A program made the position numbers and the translations under genes. Positions 33,471 to 44,732 of a stretch of DNA of 64,000 bases are shown piece after piece (the first letter of the stretch is position 1; each line of letters starts with the position of its first letter). The notes beneath the pieces are model-generated. The model had not been told where the DNA came from. It did no database searches and was given only the letters and a program-made list of their open reading frames with translations. This stretch comes from Nephrocerus scutellatus (Eukaryota; Arthropoda; Insecta; Diptera; Pipunculidae): the NCBI GenBank assembly GCA_947095585.1, contig OX352763.1, forward strand, positions 32,475,462-32,539,461, written 5' to 3'.

Positions 33471-34499
33471 TTAAAAATTTGGGGATACTAGAAGGAAAGA
33501 AAGTGTTGTGGTGGGTGGAGTTCATTTCACGCTCACTAGAATATTGTGCTCATAAGCCCACATTGTTGGCTCTACATTTTGTGTACCTGTAATCTAGATG
33601 ATCGGTGTTGTGAGAAAAATTCGTGAGTTTTATGGACGCGCCTGGAATTGAACCCGATGTCTACCAACTCAAGTAATGTACCACCGACACTGACAATATA
33701 TATACATATTAACTACATTGATTGTACCATTAAAATGCCACAATCTTATTGAATTTGATGTCGATGCTGGAAAAACTTGCAAGATCACATATGAAACGAC
33801 TGGGTTGCTGGAACTTAGAATGCTAGACGGTCACTTTCGTCGTTTGTAGTAGCCCAGTTATACAAAACAAACTAAAAGCAAGATACCTATAGGATAGCCT
33901 CAAAACAATCCCAGTTGTGCTCGACGTGGCGAGAGGTTTGGGCTGGTCCTGCTGCCAGTGTTACATATGTATACGCCCAGGCACTCAAATCTAATAAGAT
34001 GAGGTCACTGACGTCAGCCATACCAATGGCCGACGAGAGCTGGTGAAGTCTGTAAACGGGTAACTTTCGAATAAAGTTTGGAGCATTGGTCCAATGAAAA
34101 TCGGTGAAGCCAACTGAGAGGTAACTTTCGAAAGGAGGTTGTATTCTGTGGGCTTTTTGATTTGGCGATGTATCAAAGGGTCGGTAGTTGACCGAAAAAG
34201 TGGTAGAGTTTTAGGGAGTTCTGGCTCCCATCAATAGGAACTACTGATACGTCTACAATGACAATGTTGTGTATATGGCCTTGCAGAACCAAACCGTTTC
34301 CTACAAAAATACGGTGGTATATAGCCTTTTAGGCAGTTATCCACAATAATCCAACGACAAATTCTGTCCCATCCCATCGATTGCTTGAACACCTTTCGTC
34401 CCTTTAACAAAATGAAAGTTTTTCCCCAGACTTTCTATCAAACTTAAAAAAACTTAAAACCTATAACTGATGGCTTTTCAATTTACGCTTTCCTTTCAG
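33470..34499. other. 5' region of regucalcin; no other gene seen
   Basis: This holds the upstream intron (ending TTTCCTTTCAG at 34499) and presumably 5' UTR exon(s) and promoter of regucalcin, none of which can be placed with certainty. GTAACTTTCGAA occurs twice (about 34061 and 34121). Confidence 0.4.
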
Positions 34500-35642
34500 A
34501 TGTCTTACAAAGTTGAACCACTTCCAGACTCAAACGCCGAGTTAGGCGAAGGACCACATTGGGATATTGCCACACAGAGCTTGTACTTTGTTGACATTAA
34601 TGTGGGAAAGCTTTTGCGCTATGACTATAAGCAAAACAAAGTCTACAGCTGCCAAATTGGTAAGAAATGTTCACTATACAGTGAGTCTTGGTGGGATAAT
34701 TTGTTATGTTTGCATTTTCCAAATTCCAAATAGAAAACGAAAGCTTTGCCTCGTTCATTATTCCAATTGAGAATACCACTGACAAATTTGCCGTCGGCAT
34801 TCAACGGCGTGTTGCCATTGTAACCTGGGATGGTATCTCGAAGACATGCAGTGTCGATAAGGAACTGTTCGATGTTGAAACGGATGAGAAATATCAAGAG
34901 AATCGTTTCAACGATGGCAAATGTGATCCACGTGGACGTCTCTATGCCGGTACAATGCGCTACATGGGAGACATGTATGAACATCGTTATGGACACCTTT
35001 ATATGTACAATAAGGACGGACAGCTCGATGTTGTCAAAGATGATATTGGCATTTCCAATGGTTTGGCTTGGGACGAGAAGGCAAAGAAGTTCTATTACAT
35101 CGATACGCTTGACTTTGAAGTTAAGTCCTACGATTATGACGTTGATACTGGGGCTGTCAGTAAGTACCCTTAACATCAATATAGACGCAAATAGAACCTT
35201 TTGTTTAATTCTTTCTTTGCTACACCACACAGATAACCCAAAAGTTATTTTCGACACTCGCAAGAATGATCGCTCTGATCATTTGCTACCAGACGGTATG
35301 ACAATTGATGCTGATGGATACTTGTACGTGGCTACCTTCAACGGATCCACTATCTTCAAGGTTAATCCAAAGTATGTGTACCATACAGTTGGTTGTTGCA
35401 ATGTGTTGTACTTTAATGGTTTTTGTTTTTTATTTTTCAATCGCCATAGGACAGGAAAATCTGAACTGGAAATTAAGTTCCCATGCGAGCAGATCACTTC
35501 GGCAGCATTCGGTGGGCCCAATCTGGATGTTTTGTTTGTTACAACTTCATCGATGGGCGGTAAGCCAGCACCAGCCGGTACAACTTACAAGGTTACTGGA
35601 TTGGGCGTCAAGGGGTTGCCAATGAATAAAATGCAACTTTAA
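34500..35642 (+). CDS. regucalcin: Regucalcin / SMP-30 family protein
   Basis: Coding exons are 34500-34659, 34734-35159, 35233-35371 and 35450-35642, all with GT/AG introns, giving 305 residues (family about 300). The protein is a six-bladed propeller that binds a divalent metal and acts as a gluconolactonase in vertebrates; fly relatives are cytosolic and called anterior fat body protein or regucalcin. Expected ligands are present: E17 in AELGEGPHWD, R111 and N113 in ENRFNDGKCDPRGRLYAGTM, N162 in SNGLAWD and D216 in LLPDGMTIDADGYLYVA. The start ATG lies directly after a TTTCAG acceptor, so the 5' UTR is spliced; the in-frame ATG at 34470 is intronic. An AATAAA at 35690 follows the stop. No damage is seen and the gene looks functional. 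Confidence 0.95.
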
Positions 35643-35689
35643 GAGTGGATATCACGTAAATTGGGCGTCATTTTTTGTTACAATTGTGC

Positions 35690-35695
35690 AATAAA
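35690..35695 (+). terminator. Polyadenylation signal of regucalcin
   Basis: AATAAA 48 bases after the stop codon. Confidence 0.75.
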
Positions 35696-35969
35696 AGTTT
35701 AAAATTATTTTGTAGAAACTGGTCAAGGAATCATTATTGGTTGATAGATGTGCGTTTCAGAGGGTTGCATTTGTTTGAAGTTGAGTGCTGTTATTCGCTT
35801 ACGCACTTATTGTTCTTGTTATCGATACTGTGGGTGCGGAGATGCCTAGTGGATCTATTAGTACCATTTAGGCAAGGATCAAATTGAGACGCATATGCAG
35901 CGTGTGACTCGAGAAACTGTGTCTCTATCACAGCGTCACATGTGTTGCTTGTCTGTGTCTTTGTGATAC

Positions 35970-38810
35970 GAGTTAGATGTTTTTGTTGTTGTTGTTGTAG
36001 CAACTTCAGGCCAGTTGTTGTATTGACGATCTTTAGCCCAATGTATTGATGGGCATTGGGGTCCTTTCGGTGCGTAGAACCAATCGTCGTGGAAATACAA
36101 CAACAGGTTTGCGATTGGATCACCTGGATCCACTTTATTTTGCTTTGCGGGCATGCTTATTGTTTTTTGCTTTCAAAGTGGGCCTCCCGTCATGCCTACT
36201 CTGCATTCTACTAATTAGAGCCGGGATCGAGTCGAATCCAGGTCCCAGAATCTGTTAATGCTCGATCTGTAATCTTCCTATCCGTAAAAGTGTAGCCTCT
36301 GTGCGTTGCAACAGTTGTGCCAAATGGTGTCATCTGCGGCAATACTCAGGGCTACACAGTGCCAACGATTATAACATCAATTTCGTTGGCACATGCTGCT
36401 CCCAAGGAGCTTCACAAAAACCCTCCAACCCTCCCCCTATTCCATCTCCACCACCATCCCTGTGCACTAACAATGCACCGATCCCACCTCCACAAACTCA
36501 GCACGGCCAAGCACACAGGCCATTCAGTTAATTCTTTCAAGATCCTTCAATGGAACTGTAATGGCCTGCGAAACAAATTAAGAGAGATCACCCACTATAT
36601 GTTTTGAAATTACATCTTAATTGCTGCCGTGCAGGAGACCAAAATGCCCAACTCATACTCATTGACATCCTTTGACGGTTATCAAATCATTCGACACTAC
36701 AGATTCGACAGAGGCGTAGGAATCGCTTTTATTCTTCACCAGAATGTATTATACAAATACATCTGCCAGCAACCCTCCCGTGATCCTCATCTTGAGACAA
36801 TGAGTATTTCAGTTAAAACTGGACACTTCGAGTTATTACTCACCAATGTTTACATACATCCCGTAAACAGCACAGTCAATGGTTATCAAACATCTGCTCC
36901 AGGGTGAAAACAAAATTGCAATTGGGGACTTTAATGCCCATCACCCCATTTGGTTCTCCGCTCTCCCTGAGGACAACCATGGAAAGTGCATTGTCGACAA
37001 ATTAAAAGAAACTGACTTTGTCACCTTCGCTATTAGGTTCCCTTTCATGGCATGCAGCACCAGTGCTTAGCTCACAGTGATCACAGTGGATAGCCCAGAC
37101 AAGTTTGTCATATACGAACAGCGAACCTTGATAAACCACAACAAAGCCAATTGGCAAGGTTTCGCTGATTTCGTCGATACAAAATTACACCAGTTGCCTT
37201 ATCCATTGAACGCTATATCTGGTGAGAAGGCCTTCCGTGACATTGTAGTTCGCCGCCAAAAGATTCATTCCCGCCGGAATAATCAAAAAGGTCATTCCAA
37301 GCCCTCCGGCTTGCCGACCGTCGCGACCAACTAAGAGTTACGGATCCTGCTGACCCTCAAGTTACTCAGCTAACCAAGGACATACAAAAACTGGTTGCCA
37401 AGCGGCTGAGTGATCTTGAGAACTGCACGCTAGGATCCAAAAGCTCTGGTCCAAGGTCAAAGGCCAGGATAGTTCGAGTTTTAAAGCCTGGCAAACCCGG
37501 CCACGAACGATAGTCTTATAGACCAATTTCGCTGCTCTCTCCTATAGCCAAAACTTTAGAGACACTCCTCCTCCCCAGTCTTCACCAACATTTGAGTCTC
37601 GTCTCCCACCAACACGGCTTAGGAAACATCAGAGAACTACTACTGCCTTAACGGAGCTGACGTCCCACATTGCGGACGGTCTTAACCACCGTCGCCTGCA
37701 CTGGCGCACTGCTGTCGTGGCACTCGACTTGTCCAAGGCTTTCGACACGGTTGACCACTCTACTTTCCTACAGGACATACTGAATTCCACTCTACCCGAC
37801 TTCATCAAAAGGTTCCTGTCAGCTTATATTAATGGCAGGAGCGTATATGTGGAATTCAGAAATTCCTGCTCAAAGCACCGGAAACTTAAGATGGGAGTCC
37901 CCACAAGCAGGAGTTCTCTACTCCAACTAATTTAACCTCTATGTCTCGATTCTCCCTACTCCCCCTCCTGGCGTTAAACTGATCACTTACGCTGATGATT
38001 GCTCTGTTGCTGCCTCCGGTGCAGATGTAAACGAGGTCACACAAAGGATAAATTCCTACCTGAGAGCTATCTGAATTTTTTAAGAAAATGAAACTCCACA
38101 TCGCTTCCCAAAAATCATCTGCTACGCTGTTCACCTCTTGGACTAAAGAGGTCAGACTTTCACTTGACATTCGTATTAACAATTTCATATTCAAAGTCAT
38201 ATTCGAGAACCTTTTTACTTCTGAAGGCACGCAATAGGGTTCTAAGAGTCCTAGCCAGAACCGCAAGGGGTAACGACAAATAAGTCCTTGTGACGAGGTA
38301 TAAAGCTTTTTGCCGATCAATTATTAACTACGCCGCCCCCATCTGAACGTCATTTTTAAGTGACACTCAATGGAATAATATCCCGACCAGACAAAATACA
38401 GCCATTCGCATCGCAACTGGGTGCCACTCCATAACCAACCTTGGTCATCTTCATGACGAAACGTCCATGCTCCCTGTCAGGCAACGCAATGAACTGCTGT
38501 CAAAGCAGTTCTTGTTAGCCTGCCACAACCCCGGACACTCTATTCACGACATTACTGTCAGTGAGATGCCTTCCCGCTACATACGTCATGTGTCCTTGGT
38601 ACACATTCCCCCTATAAATAACAGCGAAAAGTCGCTGCCCAGGCACCCATACTACCAACCACCTATTCCTTTGCCCCCTACACCCAACGGATTTGGTCCT
38701 TGCAAATCTATCTGTAGTCCAACCCTGATGGCGTGGCCCCTTTTCTTGGCATGCCAACATAATTCGATTCATCATCTCATCAATTTCATCAATTCATCTA
38801 ATTAGTATAG
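35970..38810 (+). mobile_element. CR1-like non-LTR retrotransposon with 2A-like motif and PHD-like finger
   Basis: In + order: a hydrophobic segment leading to AGIESNPGPRIC (36220-36255); a stop; a cysteine-rich PHD-like finger CSICNLPIRK...CNSCAKWCHLRQYSG (36259-36350); and a Pro-rich linker. An APE endonuclease follows, with FKILQWNCNGLRNKL (36537), AAVQETKMPNSYSLTSFDGY and GDFNAHHPIW (36920). The reverse transcriptase has VALDLSKAFDTVDHSTFL (37713) and KLITYADDCSV (37978). A C-terminal tail runs to about 38805. Several stops and frameshifts inactivate it. A reverse-strand relative lies at 56130-57640. The 5' boundary is uncertain. Confidence 0.85.
35980..36010 (+). repeat. (GTT)n-TAGCAACTTCAGGCC motif, inverted copy at 38942-38975
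   Basis: TTGTTGTTGTTGTAGCAACTTC here and GGAGTTGCTACAACAACAAC at 38950 are inverted relatives, bracketing the CR1-like element. They may be independent insertions of a short element ending in GTAGCAAC. Confidence 0.6.
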
Positions 38811-39051
38811 GAACTTTTATTTTCTATCTGCTTTGCTTGCCATTAGCCTTTAGTTTATTTTTAGTACACTGCGAAATTAAATCGATTTATTTGTATTGTG
38901 AATGAGAGTTTAAAGTTTGGAAGGTTTCCTCTTGATCTCGTTTCGGGCCCGGAGTTGCTACAACAACAACAACAACAACCACTAGTAATAAGCGGCGGCG
39001 AAAGTTCTATGCTTACCGAGAAAAACTCCAGCAGAAATCTAGAATTGACTG

Positions 39052-39717
39052 GTGGCGCTAAGCGAAAAGAATCTTCTTTTCGGTATGTTGGAAATTTCAC
39101 ACGACGGGCTTAGTTGTTCAAATATTTATTCCAAAATCTTTCCCCACGGTGAATCCACACCGCTTGATCTTTCTTTGCGAAGATCTCCAATCTCAGCATT
39201 GCATCAGAGGCAGCGCGGCCGCTCTGCATTATTTCTTGGGCACATCGATGCGGATCATCATCATCGCATTGATATTGAAACTCTCATGGAAGGCAAGGAA
39301 AATCTTTCACCATCATTGCCGAGCAGTCCATCGATGAGTCCGTCTCCAAAAAGGAGGGCCATTTCCCCTCGAAGTGGCGGTGCTGGCAACACAACTTTGA
39401 TGTCTCCTCCTGCACCAGCGGCCAATATCCCTGATAACCTACCGTTACGTTCCATTCTGCCTGCAGATATTTCACTGAAGTTTTCCGAATCGAATATCAT
39501 TTCTCCCCTGTTGGCCAAGCAAATTCTCGAATTAGCGCTTAAGCTTTCTTCAGCAGCTAGCGGCTCCTCACAGTCGTCCACATCTATATCGTCTATAAGG
39601 ATGACGGCGGCGTCGTCGGGTAAACACCATCTCGCTGAGCTTTTGGCAGCGACGACGACGACATATTGTTTGCTTTGTGACAGAGAGACAGAAGGAAGGA
39701 CGGGAGCAACTTTTTGA
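39052..39717 (+). CDS. Candidate exon with CtBP-type PLDLS motif, unrecognised protein
   Basis: The open frame runs about 220 codons. The first plausible ATGs are at 39085 (MLEISHDGL) and 39289 (MEGKENL). Visible features are STPLDLSLRRSP (about 39160-39190), containing the P-x-D-L-S motif that recruits the corepressor CtBP; a His cluster; a Ser/Pro stretch KENLSPSLPSSPSMSPSPKR; and a conserved-looking block FSESNIISPLLAKQILELAL. The composition is that of a nuclear regulator. A donor-like GGTAAACA at 39619 could end the exon before the low-complexity tail. The upstream overlapping frame (38898-39113) carries a poly-Gln run made by a (CAA)n repeat and is probably not coding. No DNA-binding domain is visible, so the rest of the gene is unplaced and this could also be a gene fragment. 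Confidence 0.4.
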   Translation: MALSEKNLLFGMLEISHDGLSCSNIYSKIFPHGESTPLDLSLRRSPISALHQRQRGRSALFLGHIDADHHHRIDIETLMEGKENLSPSLPSSPSMSPSPKRRAISPRSGGAGNTTLMSPPAPAANIPDNLPLRSILPADISLKFSESNIISPLLAKQILELALKLSSAASGSSQSSTSISSIRMTAASSGKHHLAELLAATTTTYCLLCDRETEGRTGATF

Positions 39718-39864
39718 CTACTATTTGTGAGATAGAAAGACGGTATGCTGCTTGTGTTATAACTTTTTCACACGCCCATAGACGAAAGTGACTGTTTCGT
39801 ACGCTATAAACTAGCCTCGAAAGTAGCCCATAACAACAATAGTTATGTTATGATATAAACGTCT

Positions 39865-40100
39865 TTTGTTATTTACTACAACCTCAACGAACACATTGCG
39901 CATGAGCAAGAATTCTCTTTTGCTTGTCATTTGTGATTTCTGCTTCTCTCTCGATTTAGCAGAAAAACCGGTTTGGACGCGTGAAAAATTCATTTCTTTG
40001 TTATTTACTGCAGTCACAGCGAACACACATTCTCACATTTCTGCTTCTCTCTCGTTTAAGCAAAAAAAAAACCGGTTTGGACGCGAGAAAAATAGCGTAC
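39865..40100 (+). repeat. Two-copy tandem duplication, about 135-150 bp
   Basis: TGTTATTTACTACAACCTCA...TTTCTGCTTCTCTCTCGATTTAGC...AAACCGGTTTGGACGCG is followed by a diverged second copy with TGTTATTTACTGCAGTCACA...CTCTCGTTTAAGC...AAACCGGTTTGGACGCG. No function was recognised. Confidence 0.75.
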
Positions 40101-40369
40101 ATGACTTGCAGAAAAGTGATCATCGTGCTCGTTAGATTGCCGAGCTCGGCTACCGCCTCGTTCGTCAAGCTTCGACCTCGCACGATAAACTCCACTTTCC
40201 TTGCTCGTTATGTAATATACTATATATAGACAGTTCGCATTATACAAACAGCTTTAAATACGGTTTGTTTGATTAGGAACAACAGCAGCAATGCAGATGA
40301 CTAGGACAGGGCAGAAGGATCACAAATTCTACTCACATTGTAAAGGTGGTTGGGACATGGGTTAGCTTA

Positions 40370-42060
40370 GGTTAGTTTAGGGTGGCTGTCAATGAAAAAC
40401 CGACTCACTTAGACCAATAATGGTCCATTGTGATGTGACGTGGATCAAGGAAATTTGTTCACATACTCATTGAACCAATTAGAGCTTCGTATCAAGGATA
40501 GGAGACTGCTAATATGTCAATATGGATTAAATCGTTTTTTTCGTTGAAGAAGTAAACTCCCATATGGAGTTTACGTTTTTGTGAGAGGGCTGGACATGTA
40601 CAGAGAAGATGAAGAATGGTTTGCTCCTCCTCATCAACAACTCATTCAAGAAGACGCCAAATCTAGCTGCATGCTTGCCTATGAGACAGTGTCCAGTGAT
40701 GATACCTAAAATAGTACTGATGTGCGATCTTTTTTGTGAGATCAAACACTTAGAGCGTTTCGGATCCAGCTTTGGTCAGATCTGCTTTATCGCTGAGCAA
40801 GTTATACGGTTTGGCCACATACAATTACAATTTCTCTGTGCCCGTCACTTAACACAGGTGAATATTGATTTGCTCCGCCATCTCCATTAGAGATGATCGG
40901 CAGTTAAGGACTAGAATTGAATTAGTAGAGACCAATTCCAGGGATTTCAGTGCAGCTTGGCTATCAGAGAATGTACGATATCCTTAGCAAATATGACGTT
41001 TCTCCTCAGCCAAGATAAGGCTTCATTGATCGCAATCATTTCAGCCTGGAAAACACTACAGTGATTAGGAAGACAGAAAGAGAGGCTAACATCTAGCCTT
41101 CGCCTCCGCCAACTCCGTCATCAGTTTTTGACCCGTCTGTGTAAAAATGTATGTGTTCATAATACAAGTTAGCGTCTTCTTCCCTGAATGATCTTGAGGG
41201 GAAGGTGACCTGGAAGTTTGTGTTGAAATAGAGTTGCGGAGTGGTGTAGTCTATGTTGTCTGGGATCCTCACTAAATTCAGGATAGAGGAGTGTCCGATT
41301 TAATTTCAAGTCCACTGGGAGATAGCATTGAGGCGAATAGCCGAGCTAGTAGCTGCTTGCCTTCTGAAAATGTCGAGTGGTGTAAGGTTGAACAAAATGG
41401 CCAGTGCGACGGAGAGGGTTTTGTTCGAAGTTCTCTGCTCATACATATTCCTAGCTGATCTTTGGAGTTTGCTTAATTTGTCGAGATTTACTTTCTTATT
41501 TAAGGCAGTCCACCATACAGTCTAGAAGAGTAGGTCTTATTACTGCTGTATATAGCCAATGAGTTATATGGAGTTGAAGATCCCATCTGCTACCAAGGGC
41601 ATCTTTGCATGAGAAGTGTGCCACTGTGGCTTTAAGAACTCTTTCTTGTATGTTTGGTTTCCAGCTTAGCCATTATGTCCAGAATAAAACCCAAATACTT
41701 GGCTTTTTCTCAGTGAAAGTTAAGCTTATACCTTTTATAGATGGAGGGTCAACATGTAGAGTTATCCCTAAACCACAACGATCTGCCCAACAAGTTAGTT
41801 GAGAGTATTTTGGAGGAGTTCTTTTAAGGTATTCGGGCGTTTTCCTAAGACAGCAATAGCAACGTCATCCGCATAAGTGATTACTCCGTAGCCCTCCCTT
41901 TTTAGGCATAACAGCAGCTCATTTACCACTAAGTTCCATAGAAGAGGGGATAGGACTCCACCTTGCGGGGTACCTCTGCAGACAGATCTTCTGGCAGACG
42001 ACACACCCAGTTTCGATGTAATTTATCCGACTTGTGAGCAGAAGATTAATCAATTCGACA
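40370..42060 (-). mobile_element. R1/LOA-type non-LTR retrotransposon, reverse
   Basis: On the - strand, 42004-41795 encodes CRGTPQGGVLSPLLWNLVVN and VITYADDVAIAV, the RT motifs with the catalytic Y-A-D-D. Downstream, broken frames through 41100-40880 carry RNase H-like sequence. The frame 40745-40527 gives ILGIITGHCLIGKHAARFG, the start of the C-terminal Cys module also seen at 30530. The 3' end near 40370-40430 carries CCATTGTGATG. Dead copy. Confidence 0.75.
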
Positions 42061-42406
42061 AGCGAGTCGTCCACCCTCAAAGTCAAGACAGTGCACCCCT
42101 AATCGTAGATGTCTCGGAATACTATACAATTGTATACTCCTTACAGTCAAGGGAATGGTCAGCAGAACGTACTAGTGTATGCTTTGAATTTGAACATTAC
42201 TTGTGAGACAAAGAGACAGTCGGCAGGACACAAACAGCTTCTGATTACTATGCTTGTGAGACATGGAAACAGAGCACAGGAAAAGAAATGCTGACGACTG
42301 TATCCGTCTCCAGTATTCAAACAGTTTCCAGTACGGGTAACGCAGAACCAAGCGATACAACAGATCGCAAAGCAACATCATTTCTAAACTACCATTGATG
42401 ATAAGT

Positions 42407-42503
42407 GGGTGCCGTGACTCAGTGGTTAAGTGCATGGAATTCTGAGCACGGGTTTCGTAGTTCGAATCCCAGGAAACACTAACAGCATTTTTCACGGTCC
42501 TGA
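42407..42503 (+). mobile_element. tRNA-derived SINE, copy C (5' part)
   Basis: GGGTGCCGTGACTCAGTGG, a box B at about 42459 (TAGTTCGAATCCC) and ATTTTTCACGG match the first 100 bases of the SINE. It lies 150 bp upstream of the aminopeptidase-like gene start. TGACGACTGTATCCG just after it also occurs at 42291. Confidence 0.8.
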
Positions 42504-42657
42504 CGACTGTATCCGCACTGTACGAAAACCTACTTAAGTTTAGAAATAAAAAATTTTCAAAGCAATCAGGGAGAAAAGTATATATAAGGGGGTTCATTAA
42601 GAAAAACTCATTCTGTTTGTTTTTTATTTTTTTTTAATATCGAAGCCAAACAAAATT

Positions 42658-44732
42658 ATGAACAAATTAACAAATGCTGTTCGTTCGGTGACAAACAACC
42701 CAAATTTAGCGAAATATCCGGTGCAACTCGTTTTGCAGCGCTTCTTTACCACCGAAGACCAGCAAAAATGTGTGGTTCGTAAATTATTTGATAAAAATAT
42801 TTTCTAAAAACAAAAAAAAACCTTTACAGAAAGGTGTCGTCTTGGGTCTCTACGAAAAGGAGGGTGAGAACGGACCAAAACTAACTCCAACAGGAGAAAA
42901 GTTTGACGATCGCTCGCACGGAAAAGTTATCGAACTGGTCAAAGAGTAAGTGTTCGAGGCCAAATAACAGAACGAGTTAACTAAGCCCGTGTTCTTGCAG
43001 GGCAAATATCTCGGGCGTTTTGGGAAAAGGCAAAGTATTCTCCAATGTGGACAGTGATTTTAGGCAAGTGGCTGTTATCGGACTTGGGCCAGAGGGTTCC
43101 ACCTTTAATGAAAATGAGAACATTGACGAGGGAATGGTATATACCTACACATACATACTTATTGGATAATTTTTAAAAATTAACGCACACACACGCACAT
43201 AAAATCATTAAGGAAAATGCCCGAGTTGCAGCAGGCGTCGGTGCAAGGCTGCTTCAATTGCAAGGTTGCACTGAAATTCATCTCGATAGTATGGAGTATG
43301 CGGAGCAATCTGCAGAAGGTAGCTCAATCTCAATATTTCGATACCAGGAAAATAAGCGCAAGCAGGACAAAATCCAAATTCCCAAACTTGAACTGTACGA
43401 GTGTCCAGACATTGACGCTTGGACCAGAGGCCTGTTCAAAGCAGAAGCACAGAATCTGGCGCGTAAGTTGTCTGACGCGCCTGCAAATCAGATGACGCCA
43501 ACTGCATTTGCACAGGTTCGTATATTCGTTTTTGACTTTCAAACGGACTATCCCTTCGGTTTTATTTTATCGTTGCAGGCAACCGTCGATGCACTTACTC
43601 CATGCGGTGTTACTGTCGACATTCGTACCATTAACTGGATTGAACAGAATAAGCTGAATTCATTTTTAGCCATCGCCAAAGGTTCATGTGAGCCACCCAT
43701 ATTTCTTGAGATAAACTACTGCGGAACAGCGCCAGAGGAGAAACCAATTCTCCTTGTTGGCAAGGGAATTACCTTCAATAGGTGAGGTTGAGGGGGTATT
43801 CAATGTTGAATTTCATGTTGACGATTGCAGTGGCGGTATATGTTTGCGTAAGAAGTACGGCATGGACCAGTACCGGGGATCAATGGCAGGAGCGGCTGTT
43901 GTGGTAGCTGCAATTCGTGCTGCTGCCGCTTTATCATTACCGCTTAATATCTCTGCCGTTATTCCTTTGTGCGAGAATATGCCATCGGGAATGGCTTGTA
44001 AGCCGGGTGATGTTATAACATGTCTGAACTCAAAGACCCTGGCAATTGATGTAGGTTTACAATTAGAGCAGACATTTGACATATTCTAATATAGAGAGTA
44101 CTCTTATTACTAGCGAACGGACAAGGCGGGAGTTGTTGCTATGGCTGATCCTCTTGTTTACGGTCAACACACATACAGACCAAGCCTGGTCATTGATGTC
44201 GCTACACTTGGCTTTGGTGTCAGAAGTGCATTTGGTGGCGGAGCTTGTGGTGTTTTTGCATCATCGAATTACCTTTGGAAGCAATTTTATAAGGCTGGAG
44301 TGGTTACGGGAGACCGGATGTGGAGAATGCCTCTATGGACATATTATAAGGATTTGGTTGCTAGTAAGATAGATGGCTAAAATTGGTCAAACAATAAATT
44401 TGCATTTATGTTATGGTTGTTTCTCCCACAGAAAATGTCAGCTATGATATAAGCAACCATGGGAAGGGACCAGCGTCTTCTTGTTTAGCAGCAGCTGTTC
44501 TTAATGTAAGTTTGTTTGTTTTTTTCGAGAACATTAATTCATGCAACGATTGCAGCAATTTGTTCCTTGTATCGACTGGGCTCACTTGGACATAACGGGT
44601 GTAGGTATGCTGTCAGAGGTCGGGTCTTTGCCATACCTACTGCCGAATCGAATGACTGGACGACCAACCCGTACTCTTATTCAGTTCTTGTATCAAATTG
44701 CTTGTCCGGAAGAGCAGAAAAAAGGGAGTTAA
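42658..44732 (+). CDS. Sperm-type leucyl aminopeptidase-like protein (M17), probable pseudoenzyme
   Basis: Nine coding exons (42658-42774, 42830-42945, 43001-43136, 43213-43515, 43579-43781, 43831-44050, 44114-44363, 44432-44505, 44556-44732) give 531 residues with all phases consistent. The N-terminus (MNKLTNAVRSVTNN, Arg-containing, no acidic residues) suggests mitochondrial targeting. The C-terminal M17 domain (about 200-525) is clear: VGKGITFNSGG, IPLCENMPSGM, KPGDVITCLNSKT, WRMPLW and NRMTGRPTRTLIQFL. Against bovine lens LAP, the ligand K250 (here K286) and D332 (D368) are kept. D255 is N291, D273 is S309, E334 is A370, and the catalytic K262 and R336 are R298 and V372. Such losses are known among Drosophila S-Lap/loopin sperm paracrystalline proteins, so a structural role in sperm mitochondria is likely by inference. 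The first donor (GTTCGT) is weak, leaving the exon 1/2 joint less sure. Confidence 0.88.

Noticed and set aside
34470..34499. Upstream ATG of regucalcin
   Set aside because: It lies in the polypyrimidine tract before the TTTCAG acceptor, so it is intronic.
34643..35263. 206-residue - strand ORF across regucalcin
   Set aside because: Antisense shadow spanning exons and introns of a confirmed gene.
38898..39113. 71-residue ORF with poly-Gln
   Set aside because: The Gln run is a (CAA)n repeat next to the CR1-like element and the frame overlaps the better candidate at 39052.
42291..42515. 15-bp direct repeat TGACGACTGTATCCG as a target duplication of the SINE
   Set aside because: The left copy is more than 100 bp from the SINE start, so it does not flank the insertion.
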